Assembly: GCF_018449515.1 (NCBI RefSeq)
Contig: NZ_JAAVUQ010000020.1
Coordinates: forward strand, 62,001-126,000
Reading direction: 5' to 3'
Length of the DNA: 64,000 nt
Origin: Caballeronia sp. dw_19
GTDB lineage: Bacteria > Pseudomonadota > Gammaproteobacteria > Burkholderiales > Burkholderiaceae
Positions 45,162 through 53,756 of this stretch are shown piece after piece. The notes beneath the pieces were generated by a model. The model was not told the origin of the DNA, ran no database searches, and was given only the letters and a program-made list of their open reading frames with translations. The translations under genes were made by a program, and so were the position numbers. Numbering within the stretch: position 1 is the stretch's first letter; each line of letters begins with the position of its first letter.

Positions 45162-46256
45162 ATGATCGACTTGCGCAGCGACACCTGTAGCCAACCCACC
45201 GAAGCCATGCGTCACGCGATGGCGACGGCACCGGTCGGTGATGACGTCTATAGCGACGACCCCACAGTCAAACGGCTCGAACGCGAGGTCGCGGATCTGC
45301 TCGGCAAGGAAGACGCCGTCTACATGGTGACCGGCACCATGACGAACCAGGTGGCTATCCGGGCGCATACCGAGCCGGGCGATGCCGTTCTGTTCGATCA
45401 GAACGCCCATGTCTACATACTCGAAGGCGGCGCGCCTGCAGCGTATGCCGGCGTGCTTCCGCGCTTGTTACCCGGCGTGCGCGGCATCTTCAATGCAGGC
45501 GATGTGGAAGCGGCTATCGGTGTGCCCCACCGGTTCTTTCCCGCCACCATTCCCGCTCCCGTCCGGCTGCTGTGTCTTGAGAATACGCACAACATTGGTG
45601 GTGGCAAAGTGTGGCCGCTCGAGCAACTCAAGGCCGTATGCGACGCAGGACGTGCGCGCGGCGTGAAGCTGCATCTGGATGGCGCACGGCTTTGGCATGC
45701 CACGGCCGCGACCGGTATTGCGGAGAGTGAATATGCCCGGCATTTCGACACGGTCAGCGTCTGCTTTTCCAAGGGACTGGGTGCGCCTGTCGGATCTGCG
45801 CTGGCGGGATCGCGTGAATTCATCGCGCGGGCCAGGCGCTTCAAGCAGCAGATTGGCGGCGGCTTCAGACAGGCCGGGATCATTGCGGCCGGTGCGCTCT
45901 ATGCGCTGCAAAATAACCGGGCGCGGCTGATCGAAGATCACGAAAACGCCCGTCTGCTTGCAGAAGGAATTGCATCACTGCCGGGTATCGAGATCGATGT
46001 GAATGCGGTCGAGACGAATATTGTCCGGTTCGTGGTGACGTCCTTGCCAGCGGGTGAGTTTGTCGAGCGCTTGTACGAGAAGGGCTTGTATGTGCTGCCT
46101 TCCGGTACCGACGGCGTGCGCGCGATTCCGTATCTGAACATCACGAAAGCGCAGGTTCAGGAGGCTATCGGCATTATTGCGTCAGTGGCCGAAGCGTATG
46201 CGGAGAAGGCCGGTGTAATGGCAGGACAAGCGGCAAGGGGTGGCGCGGGATATTAA
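45162..46256 (+). CDS. ltaE: Low-specificity L-threonine aldolase
   Basis: 364-residue PLP enzyme that cleaves L-threonine or allo-threonine to glycine and acetaldehyde. The protein opens MIDLRSDTCSQPTEAMRHAM with the family DLRSDT motif. GDDVYSDDPTV, FDQNAHVYILEGG, HLDGARLWHA and the PLP-Lys motif CFSKGLGAPVGS are present. The ATG at 45162 is chosen because GGAG lies 7 bases before it (45154 area); an ATG 12 bases upstream overlaps that site. It follows the AraC gene, which probably activates it. Confidence 0.93.
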   Translation: MIDLRSDTCSQPTEAMRHAMATAPVGDDVYSDDPTVKRLEREVADLLGKEDAVYMVTGTMTNQVAIRAHTEPGDAVLFDQNAHVYILEGGAPAAYAGVLPRLLPGVRGIFNAGDVEAAIGVPHRFFPATIPAPVRLLCLENTHNIGGGKVWPLEQLKAVCDAGRARGVKLHLDGARLWHATAATGIAESEYARHFDTVSVCFSKGLGAPVGSALAGSREFIARARRFKQQIGGGFRQAGIIAAGALYALQNNRARLIEDHENARLLAEGIASLPGIEIDVNAVETNIVRFVVTSLPAGEFVERLYEKGLYVLPSGTDGVRAIPYLNITKAQVQEAIGIIASVAEAYAEKAGVMAGQAARGGAGY

Positions 46257-46313
46257 AGCAAGGGTGCGGCGGCCGGGATTCATTAGCAGCCGCACCCCCT
46301 TGCCGCTCGCGCT

Positions 46314-46976
46314 TTACCCCGGCGCTCCAGCTTGCCGCTTGGGATCGGCCTTCATGAATGCCGGATGCTGGTCACATGTGGCCATGATCCGGTCGATAGT
46401 CGGAATGTCAGGGATCTCGATCTTGAACACACGCGCCACAGCGACAATGCTCGCGAGGCAAATATCCGCAATGGTCGGTTCATCGCCATGACAGAACGTG
46501 CCCGTTTCCGGCGCGCCCGCCAGACGTTCTTCGACTGCGGTGAGGCCCGTGCCGAACCAGCGGATTTGCCATGCGCGCCACGCTGCATCGTCGAATCCAC
46601 CCGTTGTCTGAAGATACTTTTTCACACGCGGCACGACTAGCGGATGGGTATCGGCTGCACACATGGACGCAATCGAGCGCACTCGTGCGCGACCGTATAA
46701 ATCGCTCGGCAACAAGGGTGGGGAAGGCTGGAGTTCATCGAGGAATTCGAGGATCGCCAGCGATTGCGTCAGCGGTTCATGCCCTTGTTCAACCAATGCG
46801 GGAATGGACCCTAGCGGACTGATTTTCAGGAATTCGGCGCTGCGTTGTTCGCCTGCGTCGAGATCGATATTTTGTTCGTGCGCGCTGAGGCCCTTCAAAT
46901 TAAGGGCGACACGTACGCGAAATGCGGCGGACGAGCGCCAGAACGCGAAGAGTTCGAATTGCGCTTGCTCTGACAT
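46314..46976 (-). CDS. Zeta-class glutathione S-transferase, maleylacetoacetate isomerase-like
   Basis: 220 residues. The N-terminal thioredoxin-like GST domain has FAFWRSSAAFRVRVALNLKGL, where the zeta-class SSxxxRVR glutathione site can be seen, then GSIPALVEQG and LTQSLAILEFLDE. The C-terminal helical domain runs from YGRARVRSIASM to the end, with EPTIADICLASI. This is the MaiA layout (isomerises maleylacetoacetate in tyrosine catabolism). No fumarylacetoacetase or homogentisate dioxygenase gene adjoins, so the role is tentative. Start 46976 has GGAAGATCC upstream. Confidence 0.88.
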   Translation of the reverse strand: MSEQAQFELFAFWRSSAAFRVRVALNLKGLSAHEQNIDLDAGEQRSAEFLKISPLGSIPALVEQGHEPLTQSLAILEFLDELQPSPPLLPSDLYGRARVRSIASMCAADTHPLVVPRVKKYLQTTGGFDDAAWRAWQIRWFGTGLTAVEERLAGAPETGTFCHGDEPTIADICLASIVAVARVFKIEIPDIPTIDRIMATCDQHPAFMKADPKRQAGAPG

Positions 46977-47088
46977 GAGGATCTTCCTTCGTAGTAGACG
47001 GTAGCGGCGACGTTGGTTAAGTCGACGGCTCTCAACTATGCATGAAAGTGCTCTAGCCTGTGTCCGCAGCTTGAAATATCCACAAACG

Positions 47089-47124
47089 CCGATGCCCGGC
47101 GAACCTGAGTTCGCCGGGCATCGG
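47089..47124. terminator. Perfect 15-bp hairpin
   Basis: CCGATGCCCGGCGAA-N6-TTCGCCGGGCATCGG is a fully paired 15-bp stem with a 6-nt loop, between the small secreted protein gene (ends 47156, minus) and the GST promoter region. It reads as the terminator of the former; the T-run on the minus strand is weak. Confidence 0.65.
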
Positions 47125-47155
47125 TTTGCTGCCAAGCGCCAAACTTCGGCTTTGA

Positions 47156-47431
47156 TCAGTTATGCGAGTAGAGCGAACGCGTGCCGTCAGCTTGAACGCG
47201 ATTACCGGATTGAGTGGCGGTGCTGCGCACGCCGCCGTAAGCGCTTGCGTCAGCATTGTTTGCTGCATTTTCCGCTGCGATGGTTTGCGCGCTCTGGCCG
47301 CGTTGCGAAGAGGGTGCGCCAACCTGCGGGTTGTACGACGGTGCCGGACCATAGCCGCTGCTGGCAAATGCGGGCGCTGCAACGGCGGCGGCAACGGCGA
47401 CTAACAACGATGCAATAAGGGTCTTGTTCAT
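47156..47431 (-). CDS. Small secreted protein, DUF4148-like tail
   Basis: 91 residues. A clear signal peptide (MNKTLIASLLVAVAAAVAAPAFA) is followed by a Ser/Ala/Gln/Asn-rich mature part of about 68 residues. The end NADASAYGGVRSTATQSG...RSLYSHN resembles the C-terminal part of DUF4148 small periplasmic proteins, which are numerous in Burkholderia relatives and without known function. The usual N-terminal LTRAQV segment of that family is missing. A strong hairpin follows the gene. Confidence 0.75.
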   Translation of the reverse strand: MNKTLIASLLVAVAAAVAAPAFASSGYGPAPSYNPQVGAPSSQRGQSAQTIAAENAANNADASAYGGVRSTATQSGNRVQADGTRSLYSHN

Positions 47432-48116
47432 GATGTGCTCCGATGCGTATCAGTGACTCAGTGACTTCATTTCATGGGCTACGCAGCGGTCCTGCTGGTT
47501 GGTGCGCTGCGTCGATGGAATGGAGTATATGCGCGCACTATCGAAATATTGTACCGATAGAGGGGAATAGTGATTCCACGCAAAACGAATAATCGGAGGC
47601 AGTTGGCTTAGCCGAATTCGCTAAGAAAATGGGGCGTGATAGCGCTACGGGTGAGCGGGCACAGTGGCAAGGTTGGAAGACCGGCGATAGTGCACCGGGC
47701 GAGCGTTGCGGCTCCCTCGCCACGGCCCGCCCGTCGTCGTACAAGGCGCTGCGCGGAACCCGCTTTCGCGGGCTTGGCACGACGCTATCGCTCGGGCTTC
47801 CAAACCTGACCCTTGCGTGTCGACGGCGCTCGCACTATAAGCCACGCCGGAATAGATTCTGGTCACGCTAGCGAAGCTACGCGGACGTGAACGCTTTTAA
47901 AAAGTTCTAGCTGGCGACAACTCGTAAGTCTGCGCGTCCGCATTGCGAATGTATCGGGGAAGTACCTTGAGTTTGCGATGGGCAACCTTTTGCTTGACCG
48001 ACCGCTTGACGTTTGTCAGCGCACGACAATTTTTGACAAAATGCCCGAGTGAGGACGGTTACGCTGGCGAGGCCACCATCTCGGGCGTGGCGTTCATTCA
48101 CATAGGAGACTTAAAC
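47432..48116. other. Intergenic, no gene supported
   Basis: 685 bases upstream of the PAAR cassette. A plus-strand frame (47629-47871) has no ribosome site and a low-complexity translation; the CCCGC-ttt-GCGGG hairpin near 47758-47772 is the only notable structure. The cassette promoter presumably lies in 47880-48100. Confidence 0.4.
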
Positions 48117-48497
48117 ATGTTGAAACAGCAAAACAACGAGACCACGTATTTGTTCGTCACTATCGGCTCTCGCACCAAGCTTGGAGGCCGAGTTACACGG
48201 GTAACAACCAAGGCAGAGCATGAAGGCAAGGCTCTGGCTCGCGTTGGCGATATCGTCACCTATGACGACGGCAGCGAAGCTACAATCATTGACGGAGCTG
48301 GGTTTGCCGCCGCATGGGATGACAAGCCGTTCGCGCTGGTTGGTTCCCGTCTGAGCAATGGCGATACGATCACAGAAACATTGCAGGACGGCTGGGGTAT
48401 CACGGTTCGCGACGGCGAAACGATTCCCGGCCTGTTTGATCCTGCCTACACGCTTCCCCCGATCATCGCGACGGAGGGAGGCAACAATCATGCGTAA
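48117..48497 (+). CDS. PAAR domain protein
   Basis: 126 residues. The core TKAEHEGKALARVGDIVTYDDGSEATIIDGAGFAA fits a PAAR-repeat protein, the sharpened tip that caps the VgrG spike of type VI secretion systems and carries effectors. The N-terminus is polar with no signal. TAGGAGAC lies 5 bases before the ATG at 48117. It overlaps the next gene by 8 bases (ATG 48490, stop 48495-48497), so translation is coupled. It is the first of a four-gene cassette. PAAR assignment is from motif pattern and context. Confidence 0.72.
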   Translation: MLKQQNNETTYLFVTIGSRTKLGGRVTRVTTKAEHEGKALARVGDIVTYDDGSEATIIDGAGFAAAWDDKPFALVGSRLSNGDTITETLQDGWGITVRDGETIPGLFDPAYTLPPIIATEGGNNHA

Positions 48498-49047
48498 GGC
48501 TGCAGTACGGCACGGCGATCCGACGACAACGCGCGGAGTTGTTCTTGCTTACTCGTCAACAATCCACGACGACGGGAAACAGGTTGCGCTGAGTGGCGAC
48601 GAAGCAACTTGCGGCAATTGCAAGGGCGTATTCAAGATATTCGGCACCGGAAAGGGTATGTCCGAAAAGGGGCGCGTCGTGGTTGTTGACGGCGATCAGG
48701 TGCTGTGCCCGTGCAAGAAGAACAGGGTGATTGTTGGCAGCAACCCTGGGATTTTTCTTGAGATCACTGAAGGCTCGGCGCGCGTGAGCAGTGTTGCCGC
48801 TACAGCGTCCCCACCGCAAGCCTTAGATGAGGCGAAGCCTTCCCGTTGGTGCTTAGTCCGGGACGGTGTCACTGGCGAGCCAATCGCTAATCGGGGCTTT
48901 GTTGCCGATGTTGGAGGCCGAAGCCAATACGGGAAGACTGACGGACAAGGCTACGCGAAGATCGAGACCAACGGCGAGCAATTGTTCAACATCCATGTCA
49001 TCTTTTCGTCGCCGAAGCGCGTCCTGAAACCTCGTCAAGGAAATTAG
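48490..49047 (+). CDS. PAAR-like protein with C-terminal TTR-type extension
   Basis: 185 residues. The N-terminal half MRKAAVRHGDPTTTRGVVL...EATCGNCKGVFKIFGTG...DQVLCPCKKNRVIVGS is PAAR-like, with the GDxTxxxG start and two Cys pairs that may bind the tip metal. The C-terminal about 70 residues (WCLVRDGVTGEPIANRGFVADVGGRSQYGKTDGQGYAKIETNG) look like a transthyretin-like beta-domain, a known PAAR extension that links the tip to a cargo effector. It overlaps the first PAAR gene by 8 bases and ends 2 bases before the amidase start. Two successive PAAR-type genes are unusual. Confidence 0.72.
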   Translation: MRKAAVRHGDPTTTRGVVLAYSSTIHDDGKQVALSGDEATCGNCKGVFKIFGTGKGMSEKGRVVVVDGDQVLCPCKKNRVIVGSNPGIFLEITEGSARVSSVAATASPPQALDEAKPSRWCLVRDGVTGEPIANRGFVADVGGRSQYGKTDGQGYAKIETNGEQLFNIHVIFSSPKRVLKPRQGN

Positions 49048-49049
49048 TC

Positions 49050-49775
49050 GTGGCAGCAGACTACAACATAGAGCATTGGACTTCGGCTTGTACGATGGTT
49101 GGCAGCAGCAAAGACGATGCTGTCTCAATCAGGGTTCACGATCGGGCCGCAACGCGACAAGCAATCATCAATCACGTAAGACAAAATGGCATGAACTTCG
49201 TGGAGCGATCGGATTGGGCTGCGCACAAGAATCGCTCTGAGCGGATGCACGACGACTGGAACTACACCAAGATCGCCATCCATCATGCCGGACGTAGTTT
49301 TACGTGCGGCCCTGCTGCGCTTCAGATGCTGGAAATCCAAGACATGCAGATGGGAAAGAGCACAGCGGCGAGCGACGATATCGGCTATCACTATGCGCTT
49401 GACTGTTTCGGCAATGTCTTCGAAGGCCGGGATATCCGGTTCAAGGGCGAGAACGTGCACAACTACAACACGGGAGTCATCGGTGTTGTGCTGCTAGAGA
49501 ACCTGGCGGCCCCGGACGAAGGCCGTGATGGCGTCGCGATGGTCCGAAAGCTTTTCGATGTCATAGGTTTTAACGAGCGACCGCTCCTACCCGAGAAGCA
49601 GAAGCAATCGCTCGAAGCATTCGTCGCGATTTTGCGAGAGTTCTTTTTTATTAATACGCTTGGCGGCCACCGCGAGTTTCCTGGCCAACTGGGGGAGGGC
49701 AAGATTTGCCCCGGCAATGTTGGCTCGGCGTTCGTAAAAGAGCTGCGGAAATTGACTGGGCTAAGTGCGCCATGA
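49050..49775 (+). CDS. N-acetylmuramoyl-L-alanine amidase, likely T6SS effector
   Basis: 241-residue PGRP/Amidase_2 fold enzyme that would cleave the amide between MurNAc and the stem peptide. Zinc-ligand motifs are KIAIHHAGRSF, HYALDCFGNVFEGRD with N-VH-NYN and GVIGVVLLEN, and the last His/Cys in GGHREF...KICPGN. No signal peptide is present, as expected if delivery to the periplasm of a target cell is through the adjacent PAAR tips. GTG 49050 follows AAGGAAATTAGTC. The stop overlaps the ATG of the next gene (ATGA at 49772-49775). Confidence 0.85.
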   Translation: MAADYNIEHWTSACTMVGSSKDDAVSIRVHDRAATRQAIINHVRQNGMNFVERSDWAAHKNRSERMHDDWNYTKIAIHHAGRSFTCGPAALQMLEIQDMQMGKSTAASDDIGYHYALDCFGNVFEGRDIRFKGENVHNYNTGVIGVVLLENLAAPDEGRDGVAMVRKLFDVIGFNERPLLPEKQKQSLEAFVAILREFFFINTLGGHREFPGQLGEGKICPGNVGSAFVKELRKLTGLSAP

Positions 49776-50089
49776 GCGCGCCATGGAAATGGCTTGGGGC
49801 GACAGTTGGCACGGCCATCGTTCTCTTGACGGTTGCGTACACGGGCTATGTCAATTCGTATTTAGATCATGAGACGCAGACCACGTTTTTCCTGAAACGA
49901 TATCCGACGTTGCAGGCGAAGTTCTACGACCCGTTTGCCAATGAGGGGGATGACGAGCCGATCGACCAGTTGTCGCCGACCGATCGTGCGCACTTTGCCG
50001 ACTACTGCAAGTATCGGTTTGGGGTTGTCGATCCTGACACGCGGGCGCTACAGGAGTGCAAAGCGAAGATTCCGGGCTATTTACAGTAG
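49772..50089 (+). CDS. Small membrane-anchored protein, candidate immunity protein
   Basis: 105 residues, translationally coupled to the amidase gene (ATGA overlap). An N-terminal signal-anchor (WLGATVGTAIVLLTVAYTGYV) is followed by an about 75-residue, probably periplasmic domain with two Cys (DYCKYRFGV...ALQECKAKIPGYLQ). Placement straight after a peptidoglycan amidase and the periplasmic topology fit an immunity protein that blocks the amidase in the producer's own periplasm. No family is recognised; the immunity role is inferred from position and topology. Confidence 0.7.
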   Translation: MSAPWKWLGATVGTAIVLLTVAYTGYVNSYLDHETQTTFFLKRYPTLQAKFYDPFANEGDDEPIDQLSPTDRAHFADYCKYRFGVVDPDTRALQECKAKIPGYLQ

Positions 50090-50139
50090 GCGTGTACTGG
50101 CGGCCTGTAGTCGACGAGGTCGGTTTCCTCCCTTGGGGC

Positions 50140-50209
50140 TTGTAGGACGCCTGCCCGCCGACGTCCGGGCGAGTTGACGCGTCGACGGATCAGGGCAGGT
50201 GTCCTACAA
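50140..50209. repeat. 70-bp MITE/REP-like repeat, copy B
   Basis: A 70-bp element with ends TTGTAGGACGCCTGCCC and GGGCAGGTGTCCTACAA, a 17-bp inverted repeat with one mismatch. Copy A at 31332-31402 has the same left end and length. It lies between the amidase cassette and the MATE gene and could also serve as a bidirectional terminator. Confidence 0.75.
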
Positions 50210-50293
50210 CTCTAAACAATGAGAGAAGCTGAATCAGGCTTGAACGCAAAGAGAAAACGCTTAACGGCTTAATCCGCTTAACCGATTAACAGC

Positions 50294-51763
50294 CTAACCG
50301 CCTTGCACAGGCAGTTCCTTTAACTCCACGTCCGGCGCCATGGTATTTCCCGCGGCAGCGGCCGGGACATTGACGGATGATTGCTCAAGCCGGTTGCTGC
50401 TCTTGCGGGCCAGCGCGGCGCAATCGCCCATTGGCAAGCGCTTGACCACGGCGTACGCGGCCAGCATTGCCATCGTGCCGAAGATCGCATTGCCGGCGGC
50501 CTGTCCGATCATCACGCCCACAGGACCATGCCGTATCCCGGCCGCGACGAACGGCACCGTGCCGATGGTCGCGCGCCCCCAGTTGAACAGGGTCGATAAC
50601 AACGGCCGATCAAGATTATTGAAGGTCGCGTTCGCCACGAACTGGCAGCCGACGAAAGCATAACTTGCCACCAGCCACGAACAAAACGCCGTGATGATGA
50701 CGGCGGTGTCGCCGCGCGCCGAGAACGCGCGGATCAGGCCGCCCTGAGCCAGCGCCAGCACGGCCCACGCAACCGCGACCGTCAGCAGCACGAACACGAG
50801 GCTGCTGCGAACCGTTTCGCGAATCCGGTCCGCGCGGCCCGCCCCGAGATTCTGCGCGATGATCGGACCGACGGCGCCGGTCAGCGCATAGATCACCGCG
50901 AACGCCACGGGCGTGATGCGGTCGATGGTGGCCTGCCCCGCCACCGCGGCAGCGCCGAAACGCGCCATTGCATGCGTCACGTATGCACTGGCAACGGGCG
51001 TGGCAAGGTTGGTCAGCACGGCGGGCAGGGCGACTTTCATGACCGGCTGGCTGTTGGACCACAAGCGTGCAAAGCGGACACGGGCAATGAGATCGTTGAC
51101 GCGGGTTGCGCCATGGAGACCGACAAGCGCGAGCGCAATACGTGCTATATCGTTCGATATGGCCGCACCCGTCAGCCCGAGATGAAAACCGAAGATCAGG
51201 ATTGGATCGAGGATCGCGGTGACCACTGCTGCGGTCAGCGTGACGGTCATGGCACGGCGGGCATCGCCGACAGAACGCATCAGCGCGGCCGTACACATGC
51301 CAATAGCGAGGAACACGTAGGTGGGCGCGGTGATCAGCAGGAAGCCGCGGGTCAGTACGCGCGTTTCGCCGGCCGCCCCGAGCGCGTTGAGGATCGGGTC
51401 GAGGAAGAGCAGCGTGGCGGCGCTCAATATGACGGTGATGACGATCATCAGCACCAGACTCGCCGATGCCACCTGCCGCGCTTTGGTCCGCTGGCCCGCA
51501 CCGAGAAGCCGCGCGACGGTTGCGCTGACGCCTATGGTCATGCCAATGGAAATGGCGGTGTGGAAGAAGTTGATGGTGCCGGCGAATCCGACCGCAGCGG
51601 CAACCGCTGTGTCGCCAAGCAGCGACACGTAGAAGAGATTAGCCAGGTCGACCGCGAACACGGCCATCAATCCAATTGCCCCGGTTCCCGCCATGACCAC
51701 GACATGCCGCAAGGTCGAGCCGTGTACGAAGCGAGCGGAGTCGACCTGGCGTTTTGTTGTCAT
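50294..51763 (-). CDS. MATE family efflux transporter
   Basis: About 489 residues, 12 hydrophobic helices in two MATE halves. Recognisable segments are AVFAVDLANLFYVSLLGDTAVAAAVGF at helix 1, GVSATVARLLGAGQ after helix 2, and the second-half repeats GQATIDRITPV and GPIIAQNLGAGR. It exports cationic drugs or metabolites in exchange for H+ or Na+; the ion is unclear. The ATG at 51763 is chosen because MATE proteins begin shortly before the first helix; a GTG at 51850 would add 29 polar residues. Confidence 0.9.
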   Translation of the reverse strand: MTTKRQVDSARFVHGSTLRHVVVMAGTGAIGLMAVFAVDLANLFYVSLLGDTAVAAAVGFAGTINFFHTAISIGMTIGVSATVARLLGAGQRTKARQVASASLVLMIVITVILSAATLLFLDPILNALGAAGETRVLTRGFLLITAPTYVFLAIGMCTAALMRSVGDARRAMTVTLTAAVVTAILDPILIFGFHLGLTGAAISNDIARIALALVGLHGATRVNDLIARVRFARLWSNSQPVMKVALPAVLTNLATPVASAYVTHAMARFGAAAVAGQATIDRITPVAFAVIYALTGAVGPIIAQNLGAGRADRIRETVRSSLVFVLLTVAVAWAVLALAQGGLIRAFSARGDTAVIITAFCSWLVASYAFVGCQFVANATFNNLDRPLLSTLFNWGRATIGTVPFVAAGIRHGPVGVMIGQAAGNAIFGTMAMLAAYAVVKRLPMGDCAALARKSSNRLEQSSVNVPAAAAGNTMAPDVELKELPVQGG

Positions 51764-52111
51764 GGCGGAGCATCGGGTAGTGGTGGCCGAATCATCGCAT
51801 GAATGATCTTTGTTTCCCTGGCTGCAAGGATGATCGTCCACTGTACTCACTAGCAGAAACGAAACGATTCCACTGTTAAACGCATGTCGCGGTAACAGTA
51901 TCCTGCGCGCGTTGCGGCTTCTCTATGTCAGGGCATTTTCAAGATGATTGATCACCTACAATGTCCTTGCAGCTGTGCGCCGGACTCGAGACATAACATT
52001 TATTGATGGTCTCGGGAACGTGTCTTGCATGGCGGCTCCTCCTCCTCCACTCGCAGCGGCGAACGCGCTGCTTCACCACGTCGTTGACTACCTCGACCAA
52101 GGACAAACATC
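51764..52111. promoter_or_regulatory. Divergent intergenic region
   Basis: 348 bases between the MATE exporter (minus) and the DUF3597 gene (plus). It should hold both promoters; no boxes or coding remnant could be identified with confidence. Confidence 0.35.
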
Positions 52112-52513
52112 ATGAGCATTTTCGGCACGATCCTGAGCAAGATCTTCCCTTCAAGCCATCCCGCGAATACAGCGCCCGCCGATCCGGCCGCGCCCCCTGC
52201 GGCGGACCCAACCGTGGCGGCTGACGCCGCTGCAGCACCGGCTGCGGCCGCAGAACCGGTGGATGTTGAGGCAGTCCTGACTGCCATGCAGGCGAATACG
52301 TCGGAGCAATTGAACTGGCGGACATCGATTGTCGACCTGATGAAATTGCTGGGTCTCGACAGCAGCCTTGGCGCACGCAAGGAGCTGGCCGGCGAGCTGC
52401 ACTATTCGGGCGACACCAACGATTCCGCATCGATGAACGTCTGGCTTCACAAAGCCGTGATGGAACAGCTTGCCGCCAATGGTGGAAAGGTGCCGGACAG
52501 CCTGAAGGGTTAA
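52112..52513 (+). CDS. DUF3597 domain protein
   Basis: 133 residues. The N-terminus MSIFGTILSKIFPS, an Ala/Pro-rich linker (about 25-50) and the C-terminal SIVDLMKLLGLDSSLGARKELA...GDTNDSASMNVWLHKAVMEQL are the full pattern of DUF3597. The C-terminal half is a compact helical domain; function is unknown. The linker resembles a flexible tether. No signal is present and the gene stands alone. Confidence 0.85.
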   Translation: MSIFGTILSKIFPSSHPANTAPADPAAPPAADPTVAADAAAAPAAAAEPVDVEAVLTAMQANTSEQLNWRTSIVDLMKLLGLDSSLGARKELAGELHYSGDTNDSASMNVWLHKAVMEQLAANGGKVPDSLKG

Positions 52514-52649
52514 GCTTGGCGTCGCCCTCAAGGCGACGGCTGGCACGCGCAGGCGCTTGCGAGTATTGCAAGACGGCGTGCCAGCATGACCCGCAACTGT
52601 TAAGTCCCAAGTGTTTCCGCATGACGCTGCGCTATGAAATCAAGCGCGG

Positions 52650-53756
52650 CTATCTCTCCAGCTTCAACGCCTTCCCATATCCCGTCAGTTCAAGATAGCC
52701 GTGACCCAAGGTCTCGCCGTTACGGCTGACCCGTACCGCTCCCTCCCAATACACCGCGCCCGTCGACTGGCTGGAGTCGAGTTCCTGATCGTCCATCAAT
52801 GGGTCGAGCTGCCACGTGAGCGCGCCGGTCCTGACCGTTTCCGATACCGGATAAGACGTACCCGTGCGTGGTGAGCGCCACGTCCGGCGCGGCGTGAAGT
52901 TGACCTGGTCCCCATCGAATGCGCTCACGTGGCCGCTTGCATCGCGAAGCGCCGCGTGTGACCAGACTGTCCCGCCGTTTTGTCCGCGCACCTTGAACGC
53001 CATCAGCGCCGATCCGTCAGACAAATTGGCGCCGAGCCAGTCCCATCCCGTGGCGTCGCTGCTCAGCACCGTGCTTGACCATTCGTGATCCAGCCACGCC
53101 GAGCCGGTGACTGCTGCGTCAAGTCCAGGTTCGCCCTTCGCGCTCGAAGCGCGCGTGACCTTGCCGCTCACGCGCAGTTGCGGTTCGCTGTAGTAGTAGC
53201 TCGCTTGCGCGGCTAGTGGCCCCTTTCGCGAGTAACCCTTGTCGCCCTGCAGCATCGGCGCCTGAGTCGGCGTGAGCGCCAGGTCCAGCGTGAAATCGGC
53301 GGCAGTTACGGTGACGGTGTAGTGACCATCGGCGGCGCGCACGAGTTGCCAGGCATCGAGCCTGACGTCGGTGTTATCGGTCTTTGCATAAGCAAGACCG
53401 AAACCTTGACGCGCAATCTTCTGATCATGCACGAGTCGTCCCAGTGAAGGATCGCTAAGCGCCGCATGAGCGATGATCAACTGCGACGGCGCGAACGCAC
53501 CCGGGTCCGCGGGATCGTGTCCGGTCGCCGAGCGAAAGAACGTGATCTGGAAACCGAGCGGCTTGCCGTCCGGCCGATTGAGCCAGCCCGTTGCATACCA
53601 CCACTCAGTGCGAAAGGCCGGATGCGCGCCAGTGTCTTGCGGAAAAACAAGCGGATGATCGGGCGTGACTGCGGCGAATTCCACCGCCATGGAAGGTGTG
53701 CTGATGAAGCCGCAAGCGCACGCGATCATTGCCCATCGCCGGGCTCGATTCAGCAT
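52650..53756 (-). CDS. AttH-like lipocalin/carotenoid 1,2-hydratase-type protein
   Basis: 368 residues, exported (MLNRARRWAMIACACGFISTPSMA signal). Two lipocalin-like halves carry the hallmark HPAFRTEWWYATGWL and LDHEWSSTVLSSDATGWDWLG, as in the carotenoid hydratase/AttH family. In AttEFGH-like loci such a secreted protein follows an FtsX-type permease and an ABC ATPase. The ATG overlaps the permease stop (TAATG at 53754-53758), so translation is coupled. The C-terminus GHGYLELTGYGKALKLE is typical of the family. The ligand is unknown. Confidence 0.88.
   Translation of the reverse strand: MLNRARRWAMIACACGFISTPSMAVEFAAVTPDHPLVFPQDTGAHPAFRTEWWYATGWLNRPDGKPLGFQITFFRSATGHDPADPGAFAPSQLIIAHAALSDPSLGRLVHDQKIARQGFGLAYAKTDNTDVRLDAWQLVRAADGHYTVTVTAADFTLDLALTPTQAPMLQGDKGYSRKGPLAAQASYYYSEPQLRVSGKVTRASSAKGEPGLDAAVTGSAWLDHEWSSTVLSSDATGWDWLGANLSDGSALMAFKVRGQNGGTVWSHAALRDASGHVSAFDGDQVNFTPRRTWRSPRTGTSYPVSETVRTGALTWQLDPLMDDQELDSSQSTGAVYWEGAVRVSRNGETLGHGYLELTGYGKALKLER

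Noticed and set aside
48358..48489. N-terminal extension of the PAAR-TTR frame
   Set aside because: The extension runs inside the first PAAR gene; the ATG at 48490 begins the PAAR-like sequence.
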